Of a stretch of 41,421 nucleotides of DNA, positions 16,614 to 25,610 are shown piece by piece. This stretch comes from Paludibacteraceae bacterium (GTDB taxonomy: Bacteria; Bacteroidota; Bacteroidia; Bacteroidales; Paludibacteraceae), in the NCBI GenBank assembly GCA_024401515.1, contig JAKSKY010000008.1, positions 1 to 41,421 of the forward strand, written 5' to 3'. The position numbers and the translations under genes were made by a program. The notes under the pieces are model-generated. The model made no database searches. It was given only the letters and a program-made list of their open reading frames with translations, and was not told where the DNA came from. Numbering within the stretch: position 1 is the first letter of the stretch; each line of letters opens with the position of its first letter.

Positions 16614-18314
16614 TTATTGTTTTAGCTCTCCGGTATATTTCCTTTTTCTGATGAAATTGAAAATGATGCCGAATAATCCTAATGCGAGGAGAGGAAGTGC
16701 CACATTGGTCACTTGCCAGAAGGTACGTTGTCCGATGATGGCGCGCTTGTTCAAAAGGCGGAGTTTGATCTCTCTGGAACGAAGGGACATCCAGCCGTCA
16801 TCGTCCGTCAGGTAGTTGACTGCGTTCAAAAGGAACTCCTTGTTGCCGAATTGTTGGTTCATGTATCGGTCGTAACCCAAAGGAAGGATGTTCATGTTTT
16901 CTCCTTTGCCTTGGATATCGTTGCGTATCACATCACCGTCGGCTATCACCACCATCTTGGTCGGTTTACTCTCCTTGATGGTCTTTTCTGAACTTTTGAT
17001 GCCCTCTGGTACCATTCTGTTGGCGAATGCGGATGGGAAGACTCCCTCTAGCACGGAACCGAGAATCATGTTCCTTTGGTTGAAATAGTAGCCACTCTTC
17101 TCCACATTGACCACATCCATGCTGACGATGGAAGGAACGTTCTGGACGTGGGTGCTATTGGAGGTGACGATCAAAGGCGTTTTCCTGACATTCAACTCCT
17201 CGTTCACAAAATCGATGGAGCTGGCGAACTCCGTCTTTACGGGTGCCAGATTCTTTGAAATAGGGTGGCTAGGCACGGTAAGCGCCAATGGAGAGTAGTA
17301 CCAAGGCATTGGTTCGTACTTCGGTTGGTCGCCCATTCTGGCGGTGTTGACTGGAATCAAAAGACATTGAACGTCTTGTACCAAGTTCGCGTTGATGCGC
17401 ACGCCATAGTTGAACAATTGGTCGCTGAGGTTCACATTGTTCTCGATACCGACCGTTTGGGAAGCCGTAGAGAGGCTATCCAAGGAGATGCGGGTACCAT
17501 CCAACAGCCAGAGCACCTTACCGCCCTTCATGATATATTGGTCGATGGCATATTTGTCTTTCTCGGAGAATTTCTCCGTAGGTCCTGCGATGATCAACGC
17601 TTTGTAGTTGTCAAGGATGGATGGATCCTCCGTGATGGAGCCACGGTCCACTTGGTAGTATCTGCTCAATTCTTGTGACATATCGTACACCAAGGGTTGT
17701 ATCCATTCACCGTGTCCCTCCAAAAAGGCAACTTTAGGCACGTCAGTGTTGATCATGAGACGGAGTGCGTCTGTGATTTCATATTCCAAGGTCTCGATAG
17801 AGGTGTTCAGGTTTTCCTCGCCTGATTTGCCGGGAATATTCTTCAAAAGGTTGACCACTTTGGATTTTCCGTTGTATTTGATCTCCATCCAAGGGAAGAC
17901 CACTTTTTGCATCTCTTGTCCCTCGTTGTCCCTGTCGTGAACCAAAATGCCTCGCATGCCACGGCTCTCCAACTCCATGTATTTCTTGTCGCGCTCCTCA
18001 TTGGTGGCGCCTTCCGATGGGTTGTCGAAGGTGTAACGGACTTTTGTGCCCGCATAGGCGTCTAATTCATCCAGCATCTCTTTGGCCGCTTTCCTAAGGC
18101 GTAGGAACCCAGCGTTCAAGTCACCGTCCAAGTAGACTGTGACATCCAATTCCTTGTCCAAAGAGCGAAGCAGATTCTTGGTATTGTCCGATAGGGAATA
18201 TCTCTTCTCTGAGGTTAGGTCAATGCGGAAGAAGTGACGCTCTGAGATGAAATAGATAGCCAATATGGCTACCGTGAAAAGAACGATATGTAGGACTCTC
18301 TTTATCATTTCCAT
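16614..18314 (-). CDS. gldG: GldG, ABC-transporter-associated gliding protein
   Basis: A 566-residue protein with a single N-terminal membrane helix (about 8-25), a large periplasmic part of the ABC_transp_aux type, and a C-terminal helix (about 535-556). The segments FFRIDLTSEKRYSLSDNTKNLL, VTVYLDGDLNAGFLRLR, VAFLEGHGEW, KALIIAGPTEKFSEKDKYAIDQY and VIADGDVIRN are typical GldG. In Flavobacterium GldG works with the permease GldF and the ATPase GldA. Neither is in this window, and gldF is not next to gldG as is usual. The start overlaps the end of gldD by 10 bases. Confidence 0.9.
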   Translation of the reverse strand: MEMIKRVLHIVLFTVAILAIYFISERHFFRIDLTSEKRYSLSDNTKNLLRSLDKELDVTVYLDGDLNAGFLRLRKAAKEMLDELDAYAGTKVRYTFDNPSEGATNEERDKKYMELESRGMRGILVHDRDNEGQEMQKVVFPWMEIKYNGKSKVVNLLKNIPGKSGEENLNTSIETLEYEITDALRLMINTDVPKVAFLEGHGEWIQPLVYDMSQELSRYYQVDRGSITEDPSILDNYKALIIAGPTEKFSEKDKYAIDQYIMKGGKVLWLLDGTRISLDSLSTASQTVGIENNVNLSDQLFNYGVRINANLVQDVQCLLIPVNTARMGDQPKYEPMPWYYSPLALTVPSHPISKNLAPVKTEFASSIDFVNEELNVRKTPLIVTSNSTHVQNVPSIVSMDVVNVEKSGYYFNQRNMILGSVLEGVFPSAFANRMVPEGIKSSEKTIKESKPTKMVVIADGDVIRNDIQGKGENMNILPLGYDRYMNQQFGNKEFLLNAVNYLTDDDGWMSLRSREIKLRLLNKRAIIGQRTFWQVTNVALPLLALGLFGIIFNFIRKRKYTGELKQ

Positions 18315-18883
18315 TCCAATGTGTTGATCAGTTTAATAATATCCTCCTTGATGTAATTCACCACTGGGGCGATGGAATCTTTGTTCGGATTGTTGTTGAA
18401 ATAGAGTGCGCCGCGGAGGAAGTGGTGGGTACTGTCCGACATCGCGAATTGGATGTTGGAGGCGGTGTTGCCCTTTAACTCATAGAACATACCATATACC
18501 TTGTGCTCGTCGTTGCAGTAGAATGCTGAGTTGATACCGTCCGCTTTGGCTACGTGGGGTTGGTAAACCAATTTGTACGCCTCTTCCGCCAATTGCTCGA
18601 AATTGCCCTGCACTTTGCGGTAGGTACCGTAGATGCGGGCGTTGCATTGGGGGTAGATGACGTCGATCCATACTGAATCCGCGTTGGTGGCGCTGGTCTT
18701 CACGTTGGAGACATTCTCCGCATACTCAAATGAGCATGGAAAACCCTCTTGGTGAAAAGTCTTGTAGTTCTTCTCCGGCAAGTCTATGCGGAAATAGCCT
18801 TTGGGTTTGGGCATATACTCGGTACATGCGCTGAAAATGGCTCCCAAAAGGAGCGCCAAGAGGATGTTATTCAGTTTTTTCAT
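18305..18883 (-). CDS. gldD: GldD lipoprotein
   Basis: A 192-residue lipoprotein. The signal peptide ends in a lipobox, LLGAIFSAC, with Cys 20 as the lipidated residue. The mature part opens with KPKGYFRIDLPEKNYKTF and continues PCSFEYAENV, WIDVIYPQCNARIY, GTYRKVQGN and a late HFLRGALYFNNNPNKDSIAPV, all characteristic of GldD, an envelope lipoprotein needed for gliding and linked to T9SS function. The gene overlaps gldE by 17 bases at its start and gldG by 10 at its end, so the three are translated in close coupling. Confidence 0.92.
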   Translation of the reverse strand: MKKLNNILLALLLGAIFSACTEYMPKPKGYFRIDLPEKNYKTFHQEGFPCSFEYAENVSNVKTSATNADSVWIDVIYPQCNARIYGTYRKVQGNFEQLAEEAYKLVYQPHVAKADGINSAFYCNDEHKVYGMFYELKGNTASNIQFAMSDSTHHFLRGALYFNNNPNKDSIAPVVNYIKEDIIKLINTLEWK

Positions 18884-20201
18884 TGTTGATCACGAATTTA
18901 ATCTCTTTGATTCTACGTTTGTCCGCGGAGATGATTTCGAAGTGGTAGTTCTCCACGTCGAATGTTTCTCCAGGAGTAGGAATGTATCCTTTGGATTCCA
19001 AGATGAGGCCCGCCAATGTGTCCGCATCTCCTGATATCTTTTCGAATACCTCTCGTTCCACATCTAATAGATGGTAGAACTCGGAAAGTAAAAGTTTACC
19101 GTCCAAAATGTAGGTGTTTTGGTCGATAGGGGTAATTTGTTTCTCCTCTTCGTCGTGCTCGTCGCAGATGTCGCCCACGATCACCTCGATGATATCCTCC
19201 ATGGTGACGATACCAGAGGTGCCTCCAAACTCGTCCACAACGACCGCCATATGGATATGCTTCTGTTGAAACTCCTTCAGCAAATCGTCGATTTTTTTAT
19301 TCTCCGGTACGAAATAGGCCTCGCGGATATGGTCTTGCCATTTAAAATCCTTCTCTTGGTCCATGTATTGAAGGAAGTCCTTGATGTAGAGGATGCCCTT
19401 CACATAGTCGATGGAGTCTTCGTAGACGGGAAGACGTGAATATTCCGACTCGCGGATGATCTTCAATACTGTATCGAAGTCGCTGTTATAGTCCACATCC
19501 ACAATATCCACGCGTGGTTGCATGATTTCGTCCACGTTGATTTTGCCGAAGTTCATGACGCCTAGCAAAATCTCCTTCTCATCGACTGAATCGGCGTTGG
19601 AGAGGTTCAAATTGTCGGAGATGTCCTCGATGGCCGCACTGTGTTGGGTGCGAGACTCCAACCTGCGTTCCACCACGCCTGTTTTCATCATCAGCATTTT
19701 GGTGAATGGGGCGAAGAACAGACCTAACCAATGCATTAGATTGGCACTTTCGCATAGGTGTTTTTGGCTGTTTTTATCAGCCATCTTCTTAGGAATATAT
19801 TCCGCGAATAGGGCTAAAAGAAGTGCGATGATGGTAAAGGAGATGATCCATTTGGCCCATACGGGCAAGGCGGTCATGGCGAAGAAATACCACAAAAGCA
19901 ACGATGTGGTCATGATTCCGCTGACGATCAGCGCATATCTGGTGGAAATGACGCTACCCAATGTTTTCAACGGATCCTCTGAAAGCGTCTTTAGACGGTC
20001 GAATTTTTTTTCGTTGGATATTTTTATCTCAGCGATTTCGTTGCTGTTCAGGGAGAAGAATTCAGACTCGAAGAAGGCTGTGAAAGATAGCAAGATAAAC
20101 GATACTAGCGCGACAACAACAGCCGCAACTACAATTGCGCAACTCCAAAACTCTGGAGTATTGATACTATCCCAAAGGGATGTTTGAAGTGGTATATCCA
20201 A
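18867..20201 (-). CDS. gldE: GldE, CNNM/CBS/CorC-type membrane protein
   Basis: A 444-residue inner-membrane protein. A DUF21 (CNNM) transmembrane domain of about four helices (about 20-170, with FFESEFFSLNSNEIAEIK) is followed by two CBS motifs (NVDEIMQPRVDIVDVD, SEYSRLPVYED, HMAVVVDEFGGTSGIVTMED; about 215-345) and a CorC_HlyC domain near the C-terminus. The layout is that of GldE, encoded with gldD in gliding and T9SS-bearing Bacteroidota and thought to act with it; related CNNM proteins handle divalent cations. It starts the minus-strand operon, with a -7 element about 50 bases upstream. Confidence 0.87.
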   Translation of the reverse strand: MDIPLQTSLWDSINTPEFWSCAIVVAAVVVALVSFILLSFTAFFESEFFSLNSNEIAEIKISNEKKFDRLKTLSEDPLKTLGSVISTRYALIVSGIMTTSLLLWYFFAMTALPVWAKWIISFTIIALLLALFAEYIPKKMADKNSQKHLCESANLMHWLGLFFAPFTKMLMMKTGVVERRLESRTQHSAAIEDISDNLNLSNADSVDEKEILLGVMNFGKINVDEIMQPRVDIVDVDYNSDFDTVLKIIRESEYSRLPVYEDSIDYVKGILYIKDFLQYMDQEKDFKWQDHIREAYFVPENKKIDDLLKEFQQKHIHMAVVVDEFGGTSGIVTMEDIIEVIVGDICDEHDEEEKQITPIDQNTYILDGKLLLSEFYHLLDVEREVFEKISGDADTLAGLILESKGYIPTPGETFDVENYHFEIISADKRRIKEIKFVINNEKTE

Positions 20202-20250
20202 TTACTTAGGTATTCGTTAAACATATAAAGCCGGAAGTTTTCCGACCTTG

Positions 20251-20258
20251 CAAATATA
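20251..20258 (-). promoter_or_regulatory. -7 element for the gldE operon
   Basis: The minus strand reads TATATTTG, a TAnnTTTG match just past the stop of the 50-residue ORF and about 50 bases before the gldE start. It suggests that gldE-gldD-gldG and the two following genes can be transcribed apart from the porE-like gene. Confidence 0.6.
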
Positions 20259-20264
20259 CAAAAT

Positions 20265-20417
20265 TTACTTGATTCGCCTATTCAACATATTGTTCGCCTT
20301 TTCAGGCTTAGACTTGCCGATTCGCTTCCCGCTCGATTTCTTCTTCGTATTGGAATTGAAACGAAATGGATTTTTAGGGTTGCCTCCTACCTCTTTTCTG
20401 CCTCTGCCTCTTGCCAT
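20265..20417 (-). CDS. Small 50-residue very basic protein coupled to the porE-like gene
   Basis: An ATG follows the stop codon of the porE-like gene after one base (TAA-G-ATG), and the frame runs for 50 codons to a TAA. The product begins MARGRGRKEVGGNPKNPFRF and ends NMLNRRIK; 17 of 50 residues are Lys or Arg and only two are acidic. There is no signal peptide or membrane segment. The spacing points to translational coupling. It does not belong to a family recognised here; a ribosome- or nucleic-acid-associated small protein is conceivable from composition alone. The frame is short enough to be missed by gene finders with length cut-offs. Confidence 0.6.
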   Translation of the reverse strand: MARGRGRKEVGGNPKNPFRFNSNTKKKSSGKRIGKSKPEKANNMLNRRIK

Positions 20418-20418
20418 C

Positions 20419-22398
20419 TTAATACATTTTATAGGTGGTTTTCAAGACACGGAATTCCGTACGACGGTTGATGGAATCCGCGATATCCTTTTGCTCGTCC
20501 GTCAAGGTGTCGATGTATTCCTCGTCCAATGCGGTATCCTCTTTGAGGAAGTTGTATTTCTTCTTGATGTTCTTATCCACCACGACTGGTTGTGTCTTAC
20601 CATAACCCTTGGCTGTGAGTCGATCCGCCTCGATACCGCCTTTGATCAGGTAATCGACAACGGATTGAGCACGTTTACCGGACAACTGCAAGTTGCCGTC
20701 GGCGGAACCGATACGGTCTGTGTGGGCACCGATTTCGATGGTGATGTTCGGGTTGTCGTTCAACACCTTCACCAATTTATCCAATGCGGCCGATGACTCT
20801 GGGGTCAAAGTCGCCTTTCCGAATTCGAAGAAAATGTTGTCCAAGCCTACTGGTTTGCTGAGAGAGGCGAGGGTGAAATTGATTGGGAAGGTCTTGGAAT
20901 CCTCCAAATCCACTGTGACAGCATCCTCCTTTTGGTTCAGATAACCGCGGCAGTTGCCTAGTAGCACATAATTCACCCCTTTGTTGAGGGAGATTTTGAA
21001 TGTACCATCCTTCTTGGTTTGAACCTTCGTATTGGTTCCGTCATCACCTACGATGCGAACGGTCGCGCCACCGATAGGGTCTCCTGACATCTCGGTCACT
21101 TTACCGTCAATCAGGAACTCCACTTCTGGCAATTCGAAGGAAAAGATCTTATCGTAACCTTTCTTTTCGCCTCTATTGGAAGAGAATAGTCCTTTCTCTT
21201 TGCCTTGTATGAAGGAGATGCCGAAATCATCTCCGTTGGAGTTGATAGGCGCCATCATATTGGTGACGCTCCAGTTGTCCTCGTCGATCTCATTGGCATA
21301 GAAGATATCCAATCCACCGAAGCCTGGGTGGCCAGTAGAGGAGAAGTAGAGTGTCCCGTTTTCACGCATGAAAGGGAACATCTCGTCGCCAGGTGTGTTG
21401 ATGGTAGGCCCCAAGTTCACAGGGGCGCCGAATGTGTTTCCTGTCTTCTCGCATCGCCAAATATCTTTACCTCCCAATCCGCCTGGCATATCAGAGACGA
21501 AGTAGAGATACTTGTCGTCTGGTGAAATGGTAGGGTGGGCGAATGAGATGGAACTGTCGGGCGATAGTTGGACCTCGGTCACTTTGCCCCATTTACCTCC
21601 GGAGCGTTGTACCATGCATATCTGCGCACCTCTATTCTCTCCCTTTTGTGTGACGCAACGGGTGAAATACATGGTCTTGCCATCCGCGCTGAAAGAGACG
21701 GATCCTTCGTCCATGTCCGTGTTGATGGCGCCCTCCAAAGGTTCTAGGTTGTCCCATTCACCGAGGGAATTCCTTTTTGCGGTGAAGATATCGTTGTTCC
21801 TCAAACCGGTGATTTTACTATTTCCTCCACCGACCTCCTTATTCTCTCTGGATGAGTTGAAATAGACGATGTCACCGTCTCCGCCAGGGAAAGAAGGAGA
21901 GAACTCCGCACGTTTGGAGGAGAAAAACTCCTCTTTCTTGACGATGTAGCGTGTCGGATTCTTCATCCATTCCATCATCTCTTCGGCGGATTTCTTACCG
22001 TTGATGGCCCTGATGTCGTCTGGGTGGGAGATTAAGTAGAGGTCGTACATCGTCCTTGCGTCCTTGGGCTTCATGTTTTTGCGAAGCACATCCGCTGAAT
22101 AGAGATATACGATGGAGTCTTTGTAATTGTAACGTGTGGCGTTGGCGAAGGCGCGTTCGGCACGGTCGTTGATGTTCGTGAGACGATAACAATCACCCAA
22201 TTTAAAAGCTGAATAGGCCTTGAGTTGTCTATCCTTCAATTTCACTTTAGGGTAAACCTTGTTGTAGAGAGTGGCCGCATTGTAGTATTCTCCAATCTCG
22301 TACTTTTTGTCCGCCTTCTTCAATTTCGCCTTGACGGAGCAACCGCAGAGCAGGGTGAGCGAGAAGAGACAGATGAGGTATTTTGTTAATCGAATCAT
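20419..22398 (-). CDS. porE: PorE-like T9SS lipoprotein (TPR - PD40 - CRD - OmpA)
   Basis: A 659-residue lipoprotein starting at the ATG at 22398, which gives a clean signal with lipobox SLTLLCGC; the frame is open from a TTG at 22422. Domains in order: TPR-like helices (about 25-145), PD40/WD-like propeller repeats (about 155-420, e.g. PDDKYLYFVSDMPGGLGG, GTLYFSSTGHPGFGGLDIF), a carboxypeptidase-regulatory-like domain (about 428-500) and an OmpA peptidoglycan-binding domain (about 515-659, EIGAHTDRIGS, LSGKRAQSVVDYL). This order and length are those of PorE of Porphyromonas gingivalis, which tethers T9SS parts to peptidoglycan. Other PD40-OmpA paralogs exist, so orthology is likely rather than certain. 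Confidence 0.82.
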   Translation of the reverse strand: MIRLTKYLICLFSLTLLCGCSVKAKLKKADKKYEIGEYYNAATLYNKVYPKVKLKDRQLKAYSAFKLGDCYRLTNINDRAERAFANATRYNYKDSIVYLYSADVLRKNMKPKDARTMYDLYLISHPDDIRAINGKKSAEEMMEWMKNPTRYIVKKEEFFSSKRAEFSPSFPGGDGDIVYFNSSRENKEVGGGNSKITGLRNNDIFTAKRNSLGEWDNLEPLEGAINTDMDEGSVSFSADGKTMYFTRCVTQKGENRGAQICMVQRSGGKWGKVTEVQLSPDSSISFAHPTISPDDKYLYFVSDMPGGLGGKDIWRCEKTGNTFGAPVNLGPTINTPGDEMFPFMRENGTLYFSSTGHPGFGGLDIFYANEIDEDNWSVTNMMAPINSNGDDFGISFIQGKEKGLFSSNRGEKKGYDKIFSFELPEVEFLIDGKVTEMSGDPIGGATVRIVGDDGTNTKVQTKKDGTFKISLNKGVNYVLLGNCRGYLNQKEDAVTVDLEDSKTFPINFTLASLSKPVGLDNIFFEFGKATLTPESSAALDKLVKVLNDNPNITIEIGAHTDRIGSADGNLQLSGKRAQSVVDYLIKGGIEADRLTAKGYGKTQPVVVDKNIKKKYNFLKEDTALDEEYIDTLTDEQKDIADSINRRTEFRVLKTTYKMY

Positions 22399-22456
22399 AA
22401 TCTTTATCTGTTTATTACTCAAACGTGGAATTCAGTGTGATATTTTCCTGATCGGT

Positions 22457-23485
22457 TTATTTTTCAAGGGAATTCCATCCTTGCGCTTTGAGGGTAATCT
22501 CTTGTCCGTCGCGGGTGATGAGGCATGAGCCTAGTGACGCGTCGGTGGTATGGCCGATCACCTTGATGCCTGGAAGGTTTTGGAAGACATCGTTCATCTC
22601 CAAAGGCACGGTGAATAGCAATTCGTAATCCTCACCGCCGTTCAACGCCACGGTGGTGACATTCATGTTGAACTCCTCCGCCATGACCGCTGTTTGGTAG
22701 TCGATAGGAATTCTGTCCTCATAGATACGGCAGCCCACATTGCTTTGACTGCAGATATGCAACAATTCGGAAGAGAGACCGTCTGAAATATCCATCATGG
22801 CGGTAGGAACCACCTTGATGCGCTCCAAAGATTCAATGATATCCTTTCGGGCCTCTGGTTTCAATTGCCTTTCGATGATGTACTCCTTGCCGGCGAAGTC
22901 GGGTTGTACGCTTTCGTCACCTGAGAAAATCTTTTTCTCACGCTCCAAGAGAAGCAAGCCCATGTAGGCTGCGCCTAAATCACCGGACACGCAGATCAGG
23001 TCGTTGCTTTTGGCTGTGTTTCTGCAAACCACTTTGCCCTTTTCTCCCTCACCGATGCAGGTGATGCTGATGGTAAGGCCTGTCATGGAGGCGGAAGTGT
23101 CTCCACCGACCAAATCCACGCCGTAGTGGTCACATGCCAATTGGATGCCCGCATACAACTCCTCCATATCCTCTACGGAGAAACGCTTGGAGACGCCTAA
23201 TGAAACGGTGATTTGTTTAGGCTTGCCGTTCATGGCGCAGATGTCGGAGATGTTCACTACGGCTGATTTGTAGCCTAGGTGTTTCAAAGGACAATAGGTG
23301 AGGTCGAAATGTACGCCCTCTAGCAGTAGGTCGGTTGTGACCAATACCTGTTTATTCTTGTAGTCCAAGATGGCGGCATCGTCGCCGACACCTTTGATGG
23401 ATGACTTGTTTTTGAGCTCAAAAGATTGGGTGAGATGCTTGATTAATCCGAACTCTCCCAAGGTGGAAATTTCCGTTCTACTCAT
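22457..23485 (-). CDS. thiL: Thiamine-monophosphate kinase
   Basis: A 342-residue ATP-dependent kinase making thiamine diphosphate from the monophosphate. It shows the AIRS-superfamily pattern: N-terminal GEFGLIKHL, GVGDDAAIL (about 32-40), VTTDLLLEGVHFDL, VNISDICAMNGKPKQITVSL, GGDTSASMTGLTISITCIGE and MDISDGLSSELLHI. Length is normal. It lies upstream of the porE-like gene on the same strand (58-base gap); only a weak -7 candidate (CACGTTTG on the minus strand at 22420-22427) is seen between them, so co-transcription is possible. Confidence 0.93.
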   Translation of the reverse strand: MSRTEISTLGEFGLIKHLTQSFELKNKSSIKGVGDDAAILDYKNKQVLVTTDLLLEGVHFDLTYCPLKHLGYKSAVVNISDICAMNGKPKQITVSLGVSKRFSVEDMEELYAGIQLACDHYGVDLVGGDTSASMTGLTISITCIGEGEKGKVVCRNTAKSNDLICVSGDLGAAYMGLLLLEREKKIFSGDESVQPDFAGKEYIIERQLKPEARKDIIESLERIKVVPTAMMDISDGLSSELLHICSQSNVGCRIYEDRIPIDYQTAVMAEEFNMNVTTVALNGGEDYELLFTVPLEMNDVFQNLPGIKVIGHTTDASLGSCLITRDGQEITLKAQGWNSLEK

Positions 23486-23515
23486 TGTGGATATAGTTGT
23501 TATATAATACCAAAA

Positions 23516-23545
23516 TGTAGAGGCACGAATATTCGAACCTCTACA
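23516..23545 (-). terminator. Palindrome acting as a possible terminator of the DUF4139 gene
   Basis: An outer stem TGTAGAGG/CCTCTACA and an inner stem CGAAT/ATTCG, with a small mismatch between them. On the minus strand it is followed by TTTTGG, 26 bases past the stop of the DUF4139 gene. The ends resemble those of the palindromes at 301-330 and 1189-1260, so it may be a dispersed repeat that also serves as terminator. Confidence 0.5.
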
Positions 23546-23570
23546 AATGGATGACTTTAGCTATTTAATT

Positions 23571-25544
23571 TTACTCTATGTAGAGTGATTTTCCGACAGG
23601 ATATTTAACCCTGTAAGTGAAATCAAACTTCTTCTCTTCTCCAGGTTGGAGGGTTGCCTTCCAGGTGATGATACCTGTGTTTCTGTCTACAGTGGCGCCT
23701 TGGCTTTGTAGCAACTCAATCTCGATATCCTCATCGTTGGAGATTGGGTATTGATCCTTGACGGAGACCTCAGCCGGAACATTCTTGGTGTTGGTCAATG
23801 TGATTCTCCAGGTGCGGACAGCCTTGTTGCTGGAGATCATGACTTGTCGGGATGAGTTGGATTGTACGAGCTCTCTGTTGACGGTGATGCCCTTATCCGC
23901 ACCGACTGACAAATCGACATAATCCTTCATGGCGTTGGTAGACAAGTAGCTTTGTCCTTTGAACTCGTTGTTCCAGAAGATGTAGACTGGACCATCCAAC
24001 AATTTGTACTTGGTCCACTCAGGAATCACGGCTGAGATGTAAGCCTTCTTTTCCAATTTAGGTAACACTACATACTCGTAGTTGGCGGCTATCTTGTAGT
24101 CGTTCATACGGATGGTGGTTGGGGTATTGTTGGAAGGAATGGTGTACTTGTTAGGAACCGTGACGGTGAATGGCGCCAAATTCAACCATCCTGGGACAAT
24201 CTCTTCCGCCTCCATCTCTCCTTCAGAAAGCAATGCTGGTTTCAACTCTTTGTGGTTGAGGTCGCCGGAAGTGGAGGAAGAGTTACTGCCCAACATGATT
24301 TTGGAAACGGTTGAGCTAGTTTCCAATTTAGACTCCTCATCCTCTTTGTTTACTGCCTCGGCGAATTCCAACTGCTTCTTTTCAAAGGCCTCGGCCATGT
24401 TGATGTTGATGACGCTCTCTGTCCTGTCGTTCACGTTGATTGTTTGGGTAGTGTAACCCAAGTGGGAGAATTCCAACTCACATCTCTCAGGGACATTGAT
24501 TTCGTAAAAACCGTTTTGGTCGGAAATCGCGTATAGATTGGTTCCCTTGGCCACTACGCATACGTAAGGAAGTGGACGCATGAAATTGGAGATGATACCT
24601 TTGATGGTCTTGGTGTTTTGCTTTACCATGGCTTGTGATTTTGCCACGTATTGGGCGGAGTTGCCGAAGTACAACTTGTCGCTGGCGATGCTTGGTTGCA
24701 TTTTATCCTCCGTAGGATCCTCTGTTGAGATTCGAATGGTGATGTTGCTCCAATCCTCGTGTACGTTTTGTCTTACGCTGGCGCCGTAGATAAGTTGCAT
24801 CGGTTGTTTGTCGTTCGTGATGCGGGCCTCATAAATAGGGTCCCATCCAGCCTCTGAAACATAGTAGTCCAAACCGATGTTGGTTTCCGTCTCTTTGTCA
24901 GTTTTAACCACCAATTTCACAGTGTATGAAGATTCGTTGGCGGTGAGGTTCAAAGCGATTTGCTTTTGGGTCAAATCGATGTATTGGTTGGATAGCTCCT
25001 TCTTTTTCTTCTTCAATCTGTTTTGCTCGTTCTCGATTTCAGTCATCTTCTTGTGGTAGAAGGTGGTGATTTTTGCAAGTTCGTCAGCAGTGATGCCCTC
25101 AACACCCTTGATGCTCTTATTGGATTTCATCATCTCCTTTTCAGAGGCGTAGACCTCCAAAAGGCTATTGGTTTCAGCGATGGAGTCCTTGATGGCCTCA
25201 ATGGTCTTGGATAATTTGGTGGTCTCTTCCAACACCTTCTTTTGGTTGGAGAAATCCAACTCGTGGGTCAAAGACATCAAGGCGACGTTTTCGTTCGCGA
25301 TCTTGACCAAGATGCTCTTGGGATCGATGGAAGGGGAGAGTGATCTGACAATTAGGTTGGAGACGCCTGCGGGGAGGGTGACATTGGTGGATCGCTCCAC
25401 TTCCGCACCTGAACGGTAAACGGTTACATGTTCGATCTCCATTGGTAGGTCTTTCACGACCGGAGCGTCATTGTTAGCGAAAGAGTTCAATGGTAATGCT
25501 AAAAGGTTGAATAGCATTAACTTGATAGCCTTGTTTTTCTTCAT
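23571..25544 (-). CDS. DUF4140/DUF4139 (mucoidy-inhibitor MuiA-like) secreted protein
   Basis: A 657-residue protein from the ATG at 25544, which gives a proper signal peptide MKKNKAIKLMLFNLLALPLNSFA; the frame is open for another 101 codons upstream but those overlap the promoter and are not coding. The N-terminal DUF4140 part has IEHVTVYRSGAEVERS, followed by a coiled coil (about 100-195) rich in Lys/Glu. The middle carries a carboxypeptidase-regulatory-like insert (IKGIISNFMRPLPYVCVVAK, DQNGFYEINVPE, FSHLGYTTQTINV). DUF4139 resumes to the C-terminus. The biochemical role of the family is unknown; location is periplasmic or at the surface. Confidence 0.85.
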   Translation of the reverse strand: MKKNKAIKLMLFNLLALPLNSFANNDAPVVKDLPMEIEHVTVYRSGAEVERSTNVTLPAGVSNLIVRSLSPSIDPKSILVKIANENVALMSLTHELDFSNQKKVLEETTKLSKTIEAIKDSIAETNSLLEVYASEKEMMKSNKSIKGVEGITADELAKITTFYHKKMTEIENEQNRLKKKKKELSNQYIDLTQKQIALNLTANESSYTVKLVVKTDKETETNIGLDYYVSEAGWDPIYEARITNDKQPMQLIYGASVRQNVHEDWSNITIRISTEDPTEDKMQPSIASDKLYFGNSAQYVAKSQAMVKQNTKTIKGIISNFMRPLPYVCVVAKGTNLYAISDQNGFYEINVPERCELEFSHLGYTTQTINVNDRTESVININMAEAFEKKQLEFAEAVNKEDEESKLETSSTVSKIMLGSNSSSTSGDLNHKELKPALLSEGEMEAEEIVPGWLNLAPFTVTVPNKYTIPSNNTPTTIRMNDYKIAANYEYVVLPKLEKKAYISAVIPEWTKYKLLDGPVYIFWNNEFKGQSYLSTNAMKDYVDLSVGADKGITVNRELVQSNSSRQVMISSNKAVRTWRITLTNTKNVPAEVSVKDQYPISNDEDIEIELLQSQGATVDRNTGIITWKATLQPGEEKKFDFTYRVKYPVGKSLYIE

Positions 25545-25610
25545 AATAAATCTGTAGAATTTATTGATAAACCGGAAGGCGCGTTTGTCGCCACCTTCAC
25601 CTAAACATGG

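Noticed and set aside
20248-20796. 182-codon plus-strand frame opposite the porE-like gene
   Set aside because: It overlaps the well-supported minus-strand OmpA domain and the coupled small gene and has no domain features.
22420-22427. CACGTTTG as a promoter for the porE-like gene
   Set aside because: The first base of the -7 element is wrong and no -33 was found; mentioned only as a weak candidate.
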